Assembly (NCBI GenBank): GCA_007922305.1
Contig: ML677364.1
Coordinates: 16,700,260-16,764,259 of the forward strand
Origin: Dermatemys mawii
Taxonomy: Eukaryota; Chordata; Testudines; Dermatemydidae
Reading direction: 5' to 3'
DNA: 64,000 bases
Positions within the stretch are counted from its first letter, which is position 1; each line of letters starts with the position of its first letter. The notes under the pieces are model-generated. The model was not told the DNA's origin and made no database searches. It worked only from the letters and a program-made list of their open reading frames with translations. Of the stretch, positions 25,601-40,600 are shown piece after piece. The translations under genes were made by a program, and so were the position numbers.

Positions 25601-28600
25601 TTGATCTAGATTAAGAAAAAGATTTTGTTGATCTATCCACAGTGACACCCAAGATCTTTCCTGAATGACAATCTTTAATTGGAACCCAGCAATGTGTGTG
25701 GATTGTTCAGATTGTTCCTTTCACTGTAACCATGTTGCGATAAATGCAATTAACTTCCCATTATGTTGTTCATTCAGCTAGCTCCTTTAGGTCTGAAGTT
25801 TTGTGTATCTCAAAAATTTAGTTATCCGCAGATTTTGCCACCTCACTGTTGATCGTGTTTAATAATTAATCTGTGGTTTTGATAGGGAAACTTGGTGTGC
25901 TCCACTATTAGCAAATTGGGATTTGTTCATATTACTTGTTTTGTATCTTGGACAATCCATGACAGTTTTTAGCTCTCACCACCTTGTGATTAATTGAACT
26001 TTGTGTTTAATTCACTATTTGTCTGGTGTTACCTTTTTTGATATGCCAAAAGATTTGAGGTCCTCACTCAGTCTTCAGAATATCTTCTTTATCCAGTTAG
26101 ATTAATCCATACACTATTAAATATTTAGGAATAATATTCTGTCATATAAACTAAAAAAATAAAAAAATAAAACCGAATTCATATGTCCTCAGTCTAGATT
26201 GAGATACTTGGATGGATATATGTAAGCTTTAGTACAGTACCATGTTAAATGCCATGTCTCTTATATCCAGTAACACCATTTAAGAAAGAATACATTTGTT
26301 GATACGTAATAGATGGGATCAGAGTTAAGGTTGTTTGTGTAACTATGCATTTCCTGACGCTAAAAGATACAATTGTTTAGGGGCTTTTTCAACCGTACTT
26401 TAATTTCCTGGCTTTCGTTTTTCATAACTACAAGTTCACTTTGCAGTAATATTTTTCTTAAATAGTGGATACCTTTAGAACCATAATTCTTTCCTCAGAA
26501 AACGTTGTCTTTGATACATATGTTACACGTTCCAGTGATCTATGATCCTGTAAAGAGAGCCCATTTCAATTTTTGTGGGTTTTGTGAGTTAAACCTAAGC
26601 CTTGTTGCATTGGCATCTGAGTAATTTCCTTTCCTGCATGCCAAATCCCTATCCCCCCAAAACAACCTCTAGTCTTTTCCCTCGATGTTTGTTTTGACTC
26701 TATCCATTCTATTGTACACAGGTACAGAGTGAAACAGTCTGTCGACTTTTTTAGACGTACTGACAATGCTGGGAGGGCTGAAAGTTTTAACAAGCTAAAT
26801 GGAGATGGTAAACAGGATGCCATTCTCAAATAGTCAATGGTGGCATTTAAAGCAAATGTGTCTAAAAATGAATGTGTTCCCAGTGACAGCTGGAGTAAAC
26901 CTATGACAATTTGAAATTTTAAAGCAATACCATTTAAAAATTCTGAAACATTAGAACATGGGAGATTTTTTTTTCACCTCAAAACCATATGAAAACGTAT
27001 AAATTTGGGGAGATGGGAAAGAAATGAGGAGGGAAATCTTGAACGGAAAGTAATCCTCAATCCCAAAAATATTTTTTAAACTACAATAAACTGAAACTAG
27101 GAGTCTACAACTGCTATCTCTAACTGCAGCATTGATGATCGTGTTTATTTTAAGGTGTGACTTTCTTTGCAGTACTTAAAGTACTTTTATTTGGGCAAGA
27201 GAAGTTCATCCTGATGGAGCAGTTTCATGTGTGATATACAAATCTTCCCTTTCCTGCTATAACCGCCATCTCTGTGAAATTTCTTTTAAAACCATTCAGT
27301 TGTGGTAATGTTTGCCTACTTTATTTCTCAATATTTTCTGCTTTAACATTCTGCATGACTAAAATCCTGCAATATGTGAATAATTGTTCAGGCAAATACA
27401 GAAGCTTCATCTTATGAAACTGTGAATATTAGCTTTACAACAGCTTATCCCAGGGAGTTTGTTTGAAGTTTATCTTGCAATTGCCTCGTGTTCTCTACAG
27501 TGACAGAGTTCACTGTTAAAGGGCTGAACAACTTCAAATTTAATTGCTGGGTAATAAGCCTTATCCCTCAATGAAATACTAACTGAGGCTAGAGAGTGAA
27601 TGGTTTCTGACAGAAAGAGAGGCAAGGGAAAAAACTGCAAAATTGGCATCTTTACATTCTTCCGGAGTTTGCCTTTTTTAAAATTGGGAGCTGCTTATAT
27701 AGACGGTTCTCTAAACAGGTTTGTTTCTTTCCATCCCATCCCATTTAATCTTTGGAATGCATGCAGCAAAAGGGCAAGCCCCCAAAGTGACTTTGCAATC
27801 TGTTTTTGTGATTCTAGCCAAGTTCTTTTAATGTATGGCGCAGGCTAAGTTGAGCTGGCTCTCTTAGAATATCACAGAACCAAAACGCAGCTGCTGCTCT
27901 AAGTGGCACTGTGTGATAATAGAAAGGCTCTGCTATTTACTTGGACTCAAGTGCCTGGACTGGCGCATACAGATATTATATGAAATCTGAAAGCATGAGG
28001 ATAAAAGAGATTTCCTTGCGGCAAGATCCTGATCTAAGAAAGGAGTTGGCATTGCTAGCTCGAGGATGTGATTTTGTTTTACCTTCTAGATTCAAGAAGA
28101 GGCTAAAAGCTTTCCAGCAGGTTCAGGTTTGTGTATGTTCTTCTTTATATAACTGCTTCCTCTACTTGTTTAACTTCCTCTACTTGTGAAGGCACAACTT
28201 TGATCTCCATAAACTTCATGAAATACATGGAAGTTCTTCGCTAACTAGGAATATTTGAATACCAGTTTTATTTTTTTCAAAATATAACATGTTTGTGTAT
28301 CTTGAAAAGAGGTAGAATACTGTGCTTTAGTCCTTCTTTATGAATTGTTAATAGCTTTCAAAGCAAAAAAAAATTCATAAATTTAGCATACACGTATATG
28401 CATGATTTGTTTACAGATGTGTGTGAAATAGAAAGGTTGGTATACTTAGCATCATTTGAGTTAAAAGAATAGATCCATTATAATCTCTGTGCATATTCTC
28501 GATGGATATTAACTTACTCCTTGCAAAACGAGGTACAAAAAAGTAGGCTGAAGCTTTGCCCAAATATGAATGTACCTTTATTCATGCTTTTGTGTTAATT

Positions 28601-31600
28601 CTACCCGATGTAACCCAATAAGACATTACCATTTTGGACTTCATGGATCAGATCAGTCCATACTAAAGAAAATTTAAGATATTACTGTGTATTGCACAAG
28701 TATCTGAGTAATTGCTACTTTGCAACCAGTTCGTAAAATGGTGGATTTAACTAAGTGGGTTCATTATTATTTGAGTGATTATGCATTTCAAATATTGCTT
28801 ATCAGTCAACATTATACTTGTATAGAGGAGAAATAAACAGAATATTTATTTTGTAAACTTTTGCAAGTGTGCTAGCTTTAGTTATTAAACCTTTTTAAAA
28901 ATTACATTTAATTTATCAAAACCTACATTCAGGTATCAAGTGTTGTCATAATTTCCTGATGTATTACAGCTTCAAGAGTTAATGAATTCATCCTGTTCTT
29001 AACTTAAACCCGCCTCCAGTCTATGAGCAAAAGCTGTCTCAAGGCTATCTTGTATACCATGCCTGACATTTTTGTACCATATTTATTTAGGAAAAAATTG
29101 GCTGCCAAACTCAGAATTTCCTAGTCTTTTGTGGAATTAAAGGTAATCAGAACATAAATATGACCGACAATTTAATTCTAAATTCCAAATCTAATGCACT
29201 AGTCTCTTTCAGGTGACCTTCAAGAAAAGGCCAAAGTATCCCAGGACTCTCTAAATGCTTTAATTTCCTACTAACTTAGTATATATTGGATTTAAAAATT
29301 GAATGGTGGTGTTTCAGATTTGGTTAAATTAAACTTGATTTGAAAAAGGTCATTCCTTATTTTAAAGGAAACATATAGTCCTGGCCCTGCTATTTTAAAG
29401 CATTTAATGTAAATTTGCTGTGAGTGTGAAAAGATTTGTATTACTGCAAAATTAGTTTTGGTGGCTTTGAGCACTGGAAAGAGAGAGAGAGAGAGATTGG
29501 AAAGTACAAGAAGTGAGAAATGTGTGCTATTTAATCTTGCATTTTTAGTAATTTAGTTAACTGTTTAGAGAATCAAAGCTGGAGGATTGTTTACAAAAAG
29601 ATATTGTGACTAGAATAAGCTATCAGTTTTGCTCTCTGTGGTGCCCTCTAGCTTGAAAATAATATCTTCTATCAAGAAAAGTGATAATTACATGAAAATT
29701 TTGTTTGCTTTATATGGAAAGGAACACTAAACAATGCATCTAGATTACTATATGTATAAGGATGTGTGTACACTCTGCAATTTGTTTTGACACGTTAACC
29801 AACATGCTTGTAAAATCTAGTGTGGACAAGGACCAAACATTTGTTACCAAGTTGCTTTTAACCCTAAGGTTAAATATTTGTTCTCTGTGTACATTTCAAG
29901 TTTCAGTTACTTAAAATATACATGATTACAGCTTGTAATGTAGTTGTAAACCAAAATACTTTGTGTAGAATGGAGGGGGCTGTGACTTGTGCCCTTCTTT
30001 CTCTGAGATTAGAGAAGACATAAATGAAAGTTTGGGTTTTTTAAGTGTTGGGTTTTTTTATACAAGTCTCTTTTAATACAAGTCTTTATATATAGTCTGC
30101 TTGTTTTTTATATAAGTATTAGGAATGTCAAATCGGTTATCACTAATTTTGCTAGAAGATCTCTTGGGAGACTCAGAACATGCTTATTGTGAGCACTAAC
30201 AATTTAACTGAAGGAGCAAGAGTGTTGAATTTTTAACAAATATGTTCTTTATCCAAATTAGAGCTGATTGGGAATTTTTCAGTGAAACTACTTTTTCAGA
30301 TTGTTGATGTGCCAAAATTGAAATTTTTCACGGAAATGAGTTTTGACAAAACCTTTTATTGGAAAGTTGAGAGAGAGTGAGAGTGTGTCCTGTCCTGTCT
30401 CTCCCTGCTCCCCACCGGAATAGCCAAAAGCCTGGTGGTGGTGGTGAAAGCACTAGTAATCAAGTCCCTATTCTGAATCAGGCAGTGCATGAACCTGAGT
30501 TCCCACATCCATTAGAAGTGCCCTAACCACTAGGCTATTGGCTATTCTGGAAGGGGGTCTCTGGCTTTTCCGAATTTTTTTTTTTTTGTGAAGATCTTTG
30601 CTCTGTGCCTATGTAGAATAGGAAAAAGTTTGAAGTCTCAAAAATGTTGGCAGAACACAAGTTTCCCACCCAATTCTAATCCAAATGTTTATTACTTCCA
30701 GTAGTGCCCACTATGTGATAGGTGCTTTCCAAATAGAAGTAGAGATGGTCCATGCTTCATGAAGCTCATGTTAAGTTATGCAAGCTGTTTAGGGCAGGTA
30801 GAGGGGAGGGAGAGCAGCTTTAAGCTGTCTGACCATAACTAACTTCCCCTCTCAGTTGCTTAACTTTTACTTTTGACTTTTATAGTGTGATTTCCCTACT
30901 TCTCTTGTAGTCATAGTGTCTTTCGGAGGAGGAGACAAGATTTCAATTGCTAATGTAAAAACCAGGATATAAATCTTTCAATTTTCAGACATCATAAAGA
31001 AGTAAAAATAGGGGCAACCCACTTTTTTCTTTGTAGTCTGCCTTTAATTTTTTTTAAATGTGGGGATCTGATTAAATGTTTAACTTGTTAGACAAACTGC
31101 AGATTTCCTCTAGCAGACTTACTGCAATTAACACTGAACTCTTGAAGGAATACCCAAAAAAGAAATAACATTTGTGTATAGCAAGGTTTTGTTCTTAGTT
31201 TGTGTATGAACATGTGCGACTAAAACATTTGTTGAGGTAATTCAAGTTGAATGATGAATTATAATGGCCTCTAGGATAAGCCAGTGGGCTTTTTTTTCCC
31301 CTCAGCTCCACATGTAAACTACTCTCACAAAACAAATTGTTTGGCTCCAGAAAGGATATATTGTATTTGAAAGTCTTCTAATGAACTGCAGTAGAAATCA
31401 ACTGGAAAGCTGGGTGGGCTTGAAGAGCCTGGAGACAGGCTATTTTCCAGCATCTGGTTTTATGATGTCATGGACTAGAAGTGGTGATATAGGGGCAGAT
31501 TTGTTTTCCCTACCAAAGCCCTGAAAGTATTTGGATCAGCCTTCCAAAACTGATGTGACAAAAATAGCCCAAGTCTAAAATTCACCTTTTACCATGTTGT

Positions 31601-34600
31601 TGAAAAATACTGACTTTCTCAGTTATCAATATTTTTCATAGGTAAGCAGAATTTTGCATTGATTATATGCAAAAGGGGCTACTTGGCTATTTCAGATACT
31701 CTCTTAACCCATGCCACTAACGGTATGTAGAGAATGGTAATATGAAACTTTAAAAGGCAGCTGTATCCCAATAGCTCATCAGTTTCCCTGAAACTTTGGA
31801 ATCAGAAGCCAACCATATGGAACATATGTCAGCTGTATTGGAAACTTAAATATGTGAACTGAATTGAAAGGTTTGTTTCCTGTTGATAGTTGAGTTTGGG
31901 TATTTCTCAATGTTGGTGACATCTCTGTTGGAACTGATAATAAGCCACCTTACAAGCACCTACGTAGTGTGGTGATGTATTTGAAGTTGGAAGCAAAAGA
32001 GATAATACACAACTAAAATATATAATTTATAATTTGCACCCAGATAGCCTACTGTGTTGGTTGAACTAGAAAAAGATATTTTCTGTGTTTAGGAGCGCAA
32101 GTCATCTTGTAAAATAGTTCATCTTTAAAGTTGGAGCTGCAAGTTACTTCTTTAGAATTCAGGCTGAATGCCAGGACTCAGCATTCTTCTAAACTAACCC
32201 TTTTCTTTAGTTTTAGCCCTCCCAAATTCATACATACAGCTCCTGCTGTACTGTGATTTATTTATTTTTTTAAGCATAATCATTGTGATATCACAACTAC
32301 TATTGTCCCACTAAAGCATGGAGCAGGACTAGAAGGGATCAGGTAAATATATGTGTAGTTGTACAAAACATTTTTCCCTTTAGGGTAAAAATAAAGGCTA
32401 ATTCAATGAGCATCTCTGTCATGATAAATGCCTCTTATGCTTGTTGTTTGATATATAAGCGCACACAGATCTTTAAAAAAAATTTAAAGTGAGCAACTCA
32501 GAAGAAAAGCCAGTCTTCTATCTGAAGGAAGCAGCTAATCATTCCGGAAGTAGAAGAGCTTTTTTAGCTCGTATCTCCAGTGACAACTTCTCAGTTTTTT
32601 CTGTCCCTTAAAAATGACTGTAGCAGCTAATATTGGTGACACTTTTTGCTTTGCCACTGAAATCCTTTGTAACTCTCAAGTTCTGGTGATATGCCCAAGA
32701 GAGGGCAAGGAGTGTAGCCTTCAGATATCTGTGTGGGATTTGCTCGTCTACAGCTTTTTTTATGGTCCTTCCTGCTTCTTCCTTCAGTAACAGGTAAGAT
32801 CTTTAGCCCAAGTCTAGGTGAATCATTGAATAGTTGAATGACTCTGCAGAGGTAGCAGATAACTGCAGTGTTAAGCACTAACATGGGGAGCTTCTTGGTG
32901 ATCGCTGATCTTCTAGCACGGGGCTAGGCAACCTATGGCACATGTGCCAAAGGTGGTGCACAAGCTGATTTTCAGTGGCACTCACATGGCCCGGGTCCTG
33001 GTCACCGATCTGGGGGACTTTGCATTTTAATTTAATTTTAAATAAGATTTTTAAAATGTTTAAGAAGCTTTATTTACTTTACGTACAACAATAGTTTAGT
33101 TCTATATTATAGACTGATAGAGACCTTCAAAAACATTAAAAATGTATTACTGGCACGCAAAACCTTAAATTAGAATGAATAAATGAAGACCCGGCACACC
33201 ACTTCTGAAAGGTTGCTGACCCCTGTTCTAGCAGACCAGCTTTTCACAATGGATCTGTTCTCAGAGCTGATATTAGTGTATCCACAAGGGTTAGTATTCA
33301 TTGGGCGATGCAGGGTGAGTGCCATATCACAGCTATACATAATGCTGTTTAGATTGGTAGTCCTTTTTCCCTTCCTCCAACAAAAACCTGGTTGCTACAC
33401 AGAAAGGATTTGAGATCAAATCTCTATTTTTTTCTGGAAACCAAACTTATTTTATACATCTAGTTATATAACATTATAGTATTAAAAAAAAAATGAAAGA
33501 AAAGATCCTGTATGCTGTATCTAGAAGGAAGTGCTGCAGCTAATCATAGCTGGTTAGTCACCTGTTTTGTACCACAAAATAGTTTGGAGCCCATACTGAT
33601 AAGACAGCACTTAAAAGATCCAAGGTACCTAAAACCAAAAAGTCAGCTAATCCTATTTAGATTATAAGATATCTGTTCAGAAAAGGCCAAGTGCTACTGG
33701 ATTCCCATGCCTTTATCTGTGAGACTATTCATTTCTTTAAATAAGACTGTCAGAAAACTCTTGGAGCCGATACAGTGGTGACTATTAAAATAAAAAAAAT
33801 ATCTCTCCTAACCTCAGTTGAGTCCATGTTTCAATCCTCTCTGCTCTGAAGATGATTTTCTCAATACCTGAATCACTGGGCCTAAAAATTTTGACTTATT
33901 TCATAATGTAATATGGCTCCAATATCACTGCTTCCCTTTGACCACTCTGATCTAACCATGTTTCCTCAAGTTATATAAACCCTAGTCTTCTCATTAAACA
34001 TATTTGAACAAAACCCAGATATTAAAGAAGAAAAATGTTGATTCTCTTCATTACATCACCTCTACATGGGCTATTAAAATTCTAAACTCTTTGTGCAGGG
34101 GCCTGTTCTATTAATTTAGATGAAGTATAGGGGCCCAAAGAGTCAAAGATGTTAACATAACCCAGTCACTGTCAAACATTTAAACAAGGTTCAGGATTTG
34201 ATTATAGAGACCTCAGCCTGCTTAGTATCATGGCAACACACCATTAAAAGTCCTTTTAACATTTTATTAAAGTTACAGAAAAAGGAAAAACAGTTAAAGC
34301 ATTTTACAAGTATAGGAAACTTATTTAATGCTTTTTTTTAACATCCCTTTCCCTTTAGCTGAAGATTTAGAAGGAAAAAACAAACCTTGTTTGGCAGTCT
34401 CTTAAATAACTATCCTTTGTGGGGAAAAAGAGAAGTTCATTGAGATTGGCTGGAAAATCTGTTTAGGTTTGGAAGCCCACTGTAGGGTCTACAGTGCTGG
34501 AGACATGAGTGAGAACACATCTTGTGCTCCTAAACACAGAAAAACACAGCTTTTTGGGGAATTCATCAGGGACATTTTGCATGGAATCCCTATTTCCACA

Positions 34601-37600
34601 TGTCAACCCATACAACCATCAGAGTATGACAACTGAACAAGCCGCTTCCCTGGTAGCCAAGATGGATCACAAGATTCTGAACGTTTAATCTGGCAAAGAA
34701 ATGGTACATAATTCACAAATATTCTAGAATGAACAATCTTCCCTATCATAGCGGGGGAGAGGCAGGAGTGGGAGGTGTCACAGGAGATTGTAAAATGCTT
34801 TAGTCAGGGTAAATTTTAATATATAAACAGGAAAAGGCACTGCTTCACTGCCACCTCATAAGGAGCAGAATTTGATGGTTGCCTTCAGTAGAACATATGC
34901 AAGACCATTTTTAGGCCTGTAATGTTTTGTACAAAATTTGTGAAAGCAAGAAGGGAAGTTTCCTTCTGACAGTAGGCAGAGATATCAGGTAGAGTAAGCA
35001 AAGTGTTTCACTAGTCAGTGCCATAACCTATAATTAGGTACCCCACAACAGCTGGCTTTAATAGATGTTCTGATATAATTAAGAATGTTCTCTATCAGCA
35101 CTTTGGAAAGAGAAAATGAGACAATGTAGATTGATACTGACCTTTTATGTTTGCAAGTTGATACCAACATCTTCATAGTGTTGATTGTTGGTGACTTTCT
35201 GGAAACTCCAAACATGATCATAGAACAGACTATCTGAGCATTAATTTTTTAAAAATAAAAGCTGAAGTTCTGTTAAGCATACTCAGTACTTCAGCAATAC
35301 ACTGCTTTTAGTTCTGCTGCATTAGCAGCAGCAGTGCTGACACAATACAGAAGCAGTAGTTGTAATTCAGTTCCAAGTAAGGCTGCATACTAGCCCAGGC
35401 CTGTTATAATAAATCAAGAACCAAAAGGAATAAGAACAGAATCTTTGTACAGTACTTCTGAAATTACAAGTGGGGCAGATATAGCATTTAGGGTCTGAGT
35501 TTCTTACCTGTTGGAACTGGAGTTGAATGTAGATGCAGTCATAAGTGAGGAGAGTACTGGATGCGTTCTACAGTAGTGAAATATCATTTAGCAATAGCTG
35601 AAGAGCTGTAGATTGGTGTGCTTTTTACTACTTTTTAAATTACATCTTGTGTGCCTGAAGTGGGAGGGATTACGATCTTTTTTGCTGATCTACTGAAAAT
35701 CAGTTGATTTGCCGGTTGTAAGAGTGTTTTTAATATTTACCTTTGTGTTGGCTTGTGTTACACAATAGTGTGCCAATATTCCACTGCATATGTGTGCATA
35801 TATAAATTCATTGAAAATATTTTTAGAGTACTCTTGCTCAGTGCTCTGAATTTGCATGTATCTAAGGAAGTTAAATGGAATTTCAGTTTTAATGTGTGAA
35901 CTTTTTGATTATCGTCTGCAAAGATCCAATTCACTAAAAATAGATAGCGGTATTCCCCAAGTTCTACCCACTTGGTCTCCAAAGTCAGATACCATTTCCA
36001 GTAGATTGTGATAGGCCCTCTGCTGGGCTGTCTAGCTTGGATCAATTCAGTGTGCCTTTTGTGTCTTGGTAGGCTCTATTAGAGTTCCTGGGTCCTTCTT
36101 AATTGGATGAAAAAATACTTGATGGCACTCTTTCAAGTGACACCTGTTTGTGGTCCAGTAAACTAAGTTATGAGCTCCTGTCTCCAGTCATCCAAGGACA
36201 TGCAGATAATCTTGCAACAGAGTAATAGGTAGACCATTGCTGAGATCCTATAATGGTGGAGGGGTCATATCAGTTTCAGTGAAGCTTGTGGAAGACTGCT
36301 TTCCCTGGCATCCTCATTGCTAATCTAGAGAAGTAGATAGTTGAACTGCTTGTTATGCAGTCTCGTGGCAGGAAATATATGTAAAAACTGTTACTTACAC
36401 TTGATAGTATGCTTGATCCTGATAGGGAACAGCAGAAGTACTGGCTAATAAACTAGAAGTTATCACATTGACGATTGGCACTGAAGTACTTCAGTGGAAT
36501 AAATAAATCTGGCTTCTGTTCTGGTAATGGTACTGTTTGGGCAACCTGCTTTGAACACTTGACTTTGAAATATGGCAGCATATGGAATTTTTGTCAACTT
36601 CTGTCCTTGAAGTTGTCCATTTCAACCAACATGGAATATTTTGGTAGTTTGTAACTGGATTCAGAGGAGAGGTAGAATTCTGGTCCCAAGGATAATGGGT
36701 GGGAACCAGTTGGCTTATCTGGGAAATGAGGCTCTCAGTATTTTGAGTGTTAATCAGCCACCAGAAGGTGTTCCATACCTCGCTTATTTTATCCTCCTGA
36801 ATGGAAAAAGAGGGACAAACTTACTAATCAACTTTGCTCGTTGCTATATCCACCCTTACGGTAACAATGACTGGGCCCTGTGAATCGCTAAACTTGAATT
36901 CTGCTGTACATCCCTGATCAAGCACATGGTGGAATCCTAAATGGAGAGCTCTTCATTTCTAGGGTATTTTCCATCTATAATGATGGCAAGTGGAAGATCA
37001 AATAGTCTATCTAAGCCATTGAGCTCTTTAGTCCTAGTTCCCATCCCTGTCATTCTGAACACTGCCCTCAGCAACATTTTACTGTGGGCTTCTCTGCTTT
37101 TAAAAGTTCCCAAATTTAAGACATCTTGTAGATGAGAATTGCGCTTTCCCTTGTTGAAGAAGCGATGAGTCAGTCTTCTACCCTAAAAGTCTAGTCTAGT
37201 GGTTCTCAAACTTTTGTACTGGTGACCCCTTTCACATAGAAGCCTCTGAGTGCGACCCCCCCCTTTACAAATTAAAAACACTTAATGTATTTAACACCGT
37301 TATAAATGCTGGAAGCAAAGATGGGGTTGGGCTGGAGGCTGACCGCTCATGACCCGCCCCCCCCCCCCCATGTAATAACTTCATGTCCCCTTGAGGGGTC
37401 CCAACCCCCAGTTTGAGAACCCCTCTAAATCTCTGACTGATACTCTCAGGCTGATTTTTTCGTTTTTGTTCTTTTTGTCTTGTCATTTCATTGCTTTTGT
37501 TGCAGTTGACTATTTCAGACAGACGCAGGAACACTTTCATACACCACTCTCTTCCAGCTGGTGTACTTAAGATCACTGTGGATTGCATAATTGCCTCTGC

Positions 37601-40600
37601 TTCTAGGTAAATTTTAATCTTCCTTGGGCCAGTAGCATACTGACCATAAGAGGAGTTTTACATTGAAATGGATTGTGGATCCAAAACTTGCAGATAGAAT
37701 ACAGAAGAATTCTGAGATCTCTCTGCTATCAATGGTGGTGACAAAATTATGTGCTGTAATTGAGGTGAATGCACAATGTTGTATGTAAGCAAGGGGCTTC
37801 ATGGATAATTACCCCTTGGTTGCCATCAGACACATAGACCAGAATGCACAGAACATTGATCTAGGATAGTTGCAGAACTGTGTTGGAGCATTGTGACTGC
37901 AATGGGAGGACAGTTGAACGAGTGTACCTGTGATTGTCACTTCCCTTCTACATTGACCAGTTGAACTGATGTCTCTGAAGTGTGTACAGGATTTGCTGAG
38001 AGCTATTGCAAGTGACGAAATTATATTCTGTACTCTTGGAAACATTTGAAGCAATCATGTGAACAGTGTTCCAGACACTGGAGAGTGCACTGTAATTGCC
38101 AAAAGTTCTCAGGGTAGACTGGCCCTTATTGTCTCAGTGCCCACCTAAACCGCTAGGTGACTTCAGTGTCTAATCAGTCAACATACTAGGGTAGCTCCAG
38201 TCCAATCTGAAGGACCACCTAATTTCTAAGATTAAACAGAGCCTGAACGAGAGCTCTTTCATACTATTTTCCAATGGGGAAAAAAGGTAGGGTCTCTTTG
38301 GAATGTTTTGGAGGAGGAGGGTCTGCCTGCAAAAGCAATGTTATAAACCTTAAATGATATTAAAAAAACAAACAAACCAACCATCCCAAAACCTCCCTTT
38401 ATTAAGGAAAATACTAAATTCTCAAGGGTTCCTAAAGGATGTGGGATGGAGGGAAAGTATCCCCATAAAGTGGACTTTGAGCTCTCAGGATGCAAACCTT
38501 AAGTTCTTCTGGTTTGTCTGCAAGAATGAAACCTATGTAAGGAATAGTATAATCATGGCTTTGATTTATGTAAAATAGGATATGTTGATCTCAACCTGAA
38601 GTGACAGAATACATACTGCAGAAGGCTCATTCTGTGTACTGGTTCAGAAAATAGTATTGGTTGTAAATTTACCTTGCTACCTTGGAATTGTTCGTTGAAG
38701 CAACTTCAATTTAGTCCTTCCTCCCCAATTTTATTTTTTACTTTGGGTTGGCCATGTGTTCCCATTCCTGGTACAAGTGAAGTCTTCCTTCATCCAAAAG
38801 TGTTTCCTAGCTAGTAAGAAACCCATTCCTTGAGGGTGTACTTTCATAAGAGTTAAGTCCCAGCCAGATCCTTTTATCAACTTTTAGAGTATCTTGCATC
38901 TTTTTTGCTGCTGATCTATTCAAAAGTCTGGATCAGTAGACTACTTCTGACATCGCTCCAGGCAGAATTAGAAGCATGCTGCTGGAGGGGGTCTGCAAAT
39001 AGCTCACTAGTCATGTTGCTGGCTCCTCATTCTGCTTTGAGACAGCTGAAATATATTCCCTAAAATAACTTTTCTGCATGGGCAGTTGCTGTAGTTGGGA
39101 TTTATGTGATCAAGAACAGGAAGAGCCTAGTTCCCATAACTATCTCTTTGTGATCCACACTGAAAATTCTATATCCCCTAGTTTATAAACTTGCAGAAGT
39201 AAAAGACTGTTGCCAAGACTGTTGTGCGGGAAGAGCCCAAGAAAGATAACTTAACTTTGCAGAACACCACACTCTACTGGATCAGGAACAAGACAGTAAA
39301 GAAGATGAACCATTGATAAGATTCAGTTTGTCAGTTCCTTTGTTCGTTATGTAGGTAACAGAAGCCTACCTGTTATCTGAGTGGAGCAATTCTGTTTGAG
39401 GGTGATGGGGAGGCATGGCTTCAGCCCTGGAGTAATGAAGGACAGCTAGGTAGTGTTGCTTATGAGTTCTGTTGAAGCACTCATCAGCTTAGCTTCAGCT
39501 AATAATGCTGCTTCTGAGCTTTCCGTATATAAAGCAATTAAGCCAGTCTAGGATTATGTTTGATTAGTCTGTCTACGAGTGACACATACTTAAAGATTAT
39601 TTATTTGTCAAATTCTATCTTGTGAACTCCTGTACTGAATGAAGAAGTGGATATGGATAACTTGGTTAACCAAGTTTTTCTTGCTGCTCAATAGAGCAAC
39701 TCATAATTACCCTTCTGGGAAAACTGTTCTCTGTTCCATATTTTTTTATCCTCCCATTCCAGTCTCAATTTCTGTGTGCTGACTCCTGTTCATCCCCATC
39801 CAGCTAAACATATCTAGTTAAGGGGTAAGGTATTTTAGGGATCTTCTGGTAGTAGAATATCATAGAATATGCTGTGGTGACAGCTATGGAAGTCTGCTCC
39901 TGGGAAAGAGGGAGTAGGTTGTCACTGGAAAGTTTGTCGAGAGAAAAGGTGTCAAATTTCTCTACATGTAAGCATCTCAAGATGTATGCTAATTTATGTG
40001 GAAGAATCCAGATCTTGTTTTGAGCAGCTCCGATAAAGCAAAGCAGAAGTTAACATAAAATCTTCATATGCACTGTGCTAGTGCCCTCTCTGAGGGGGAA
40101 GGTGACAACTGCAGGTATGGATGTGGCTATTGTGTTAAAAAAAAAAATATATATTGATGGTGTGTTGGGGGCTGGGAGTTTCCCTTTTTATTCTGACAAT
40201 TAACCTATACATAGGTGGAACTTCAGTTTTACTGTGCTAATACACGAGACACAAACATTCTTCAAGAATGTTTCCTGCTTCACTGTCTCAAAAAGCCAGA
40301 AGTTAATTTTAATGTGACTTTGTGCTTTCTCTAGCAAAGTTAAAGTGTAATTGTGTGAAAATCAAATAGATGTGAATAATAAACCAGCTCATAAAGAAGT
40401 GTTGGGCTCCATCTTCTTGTATCCCTACTCTATTATAGCTGTAAGTCCACAACTATCCTGAAAGAATATACCACATTTGCTAATGAGAACTTTCTTTCAT
40501 AAGGATTACAATATAATACAGACTCAGCATTTTATATTCAGGGGCTGAATAGCATATATGATGTCTCAGTACTGTAAACAGAGCATAAATAGCCATTTTG

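Larger units (their letters stand above)
4638..27994 (+). other. PPP2R3B: PPP2R3B intron 2, part upstream of the alternative exon
   Basis: This 23-kb stretch of the 46-kb intron holds only mobile DNA plus the presumptive internal promoter at its end. Recognised elements are listed separately. I see nothing I can name in 5610-7430, 7675-9095, 9565-11060, 11745-12460, 14240-15390, 16360-17050, 22830-24335 (except repeats listed) and 26150-27600. Open frames here are short, lack splice context and show no protein I recognise. Confidence 0.7.

Noticed and set aside
27600..27848. 82-codon + frame just upstream of the alternative exon
   Set aside because: No recognised protein, no donor that would join it in frame, and it overlaps the presumptive promoter region.
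27941..27994. Longer start of the alternative exon ([13 protein letters not shown])
   Set aside because: That start codon is TTG, not ATG. ATG 27995 matches the PR72 start and has better context; ATG 27980 remains a weaker option.
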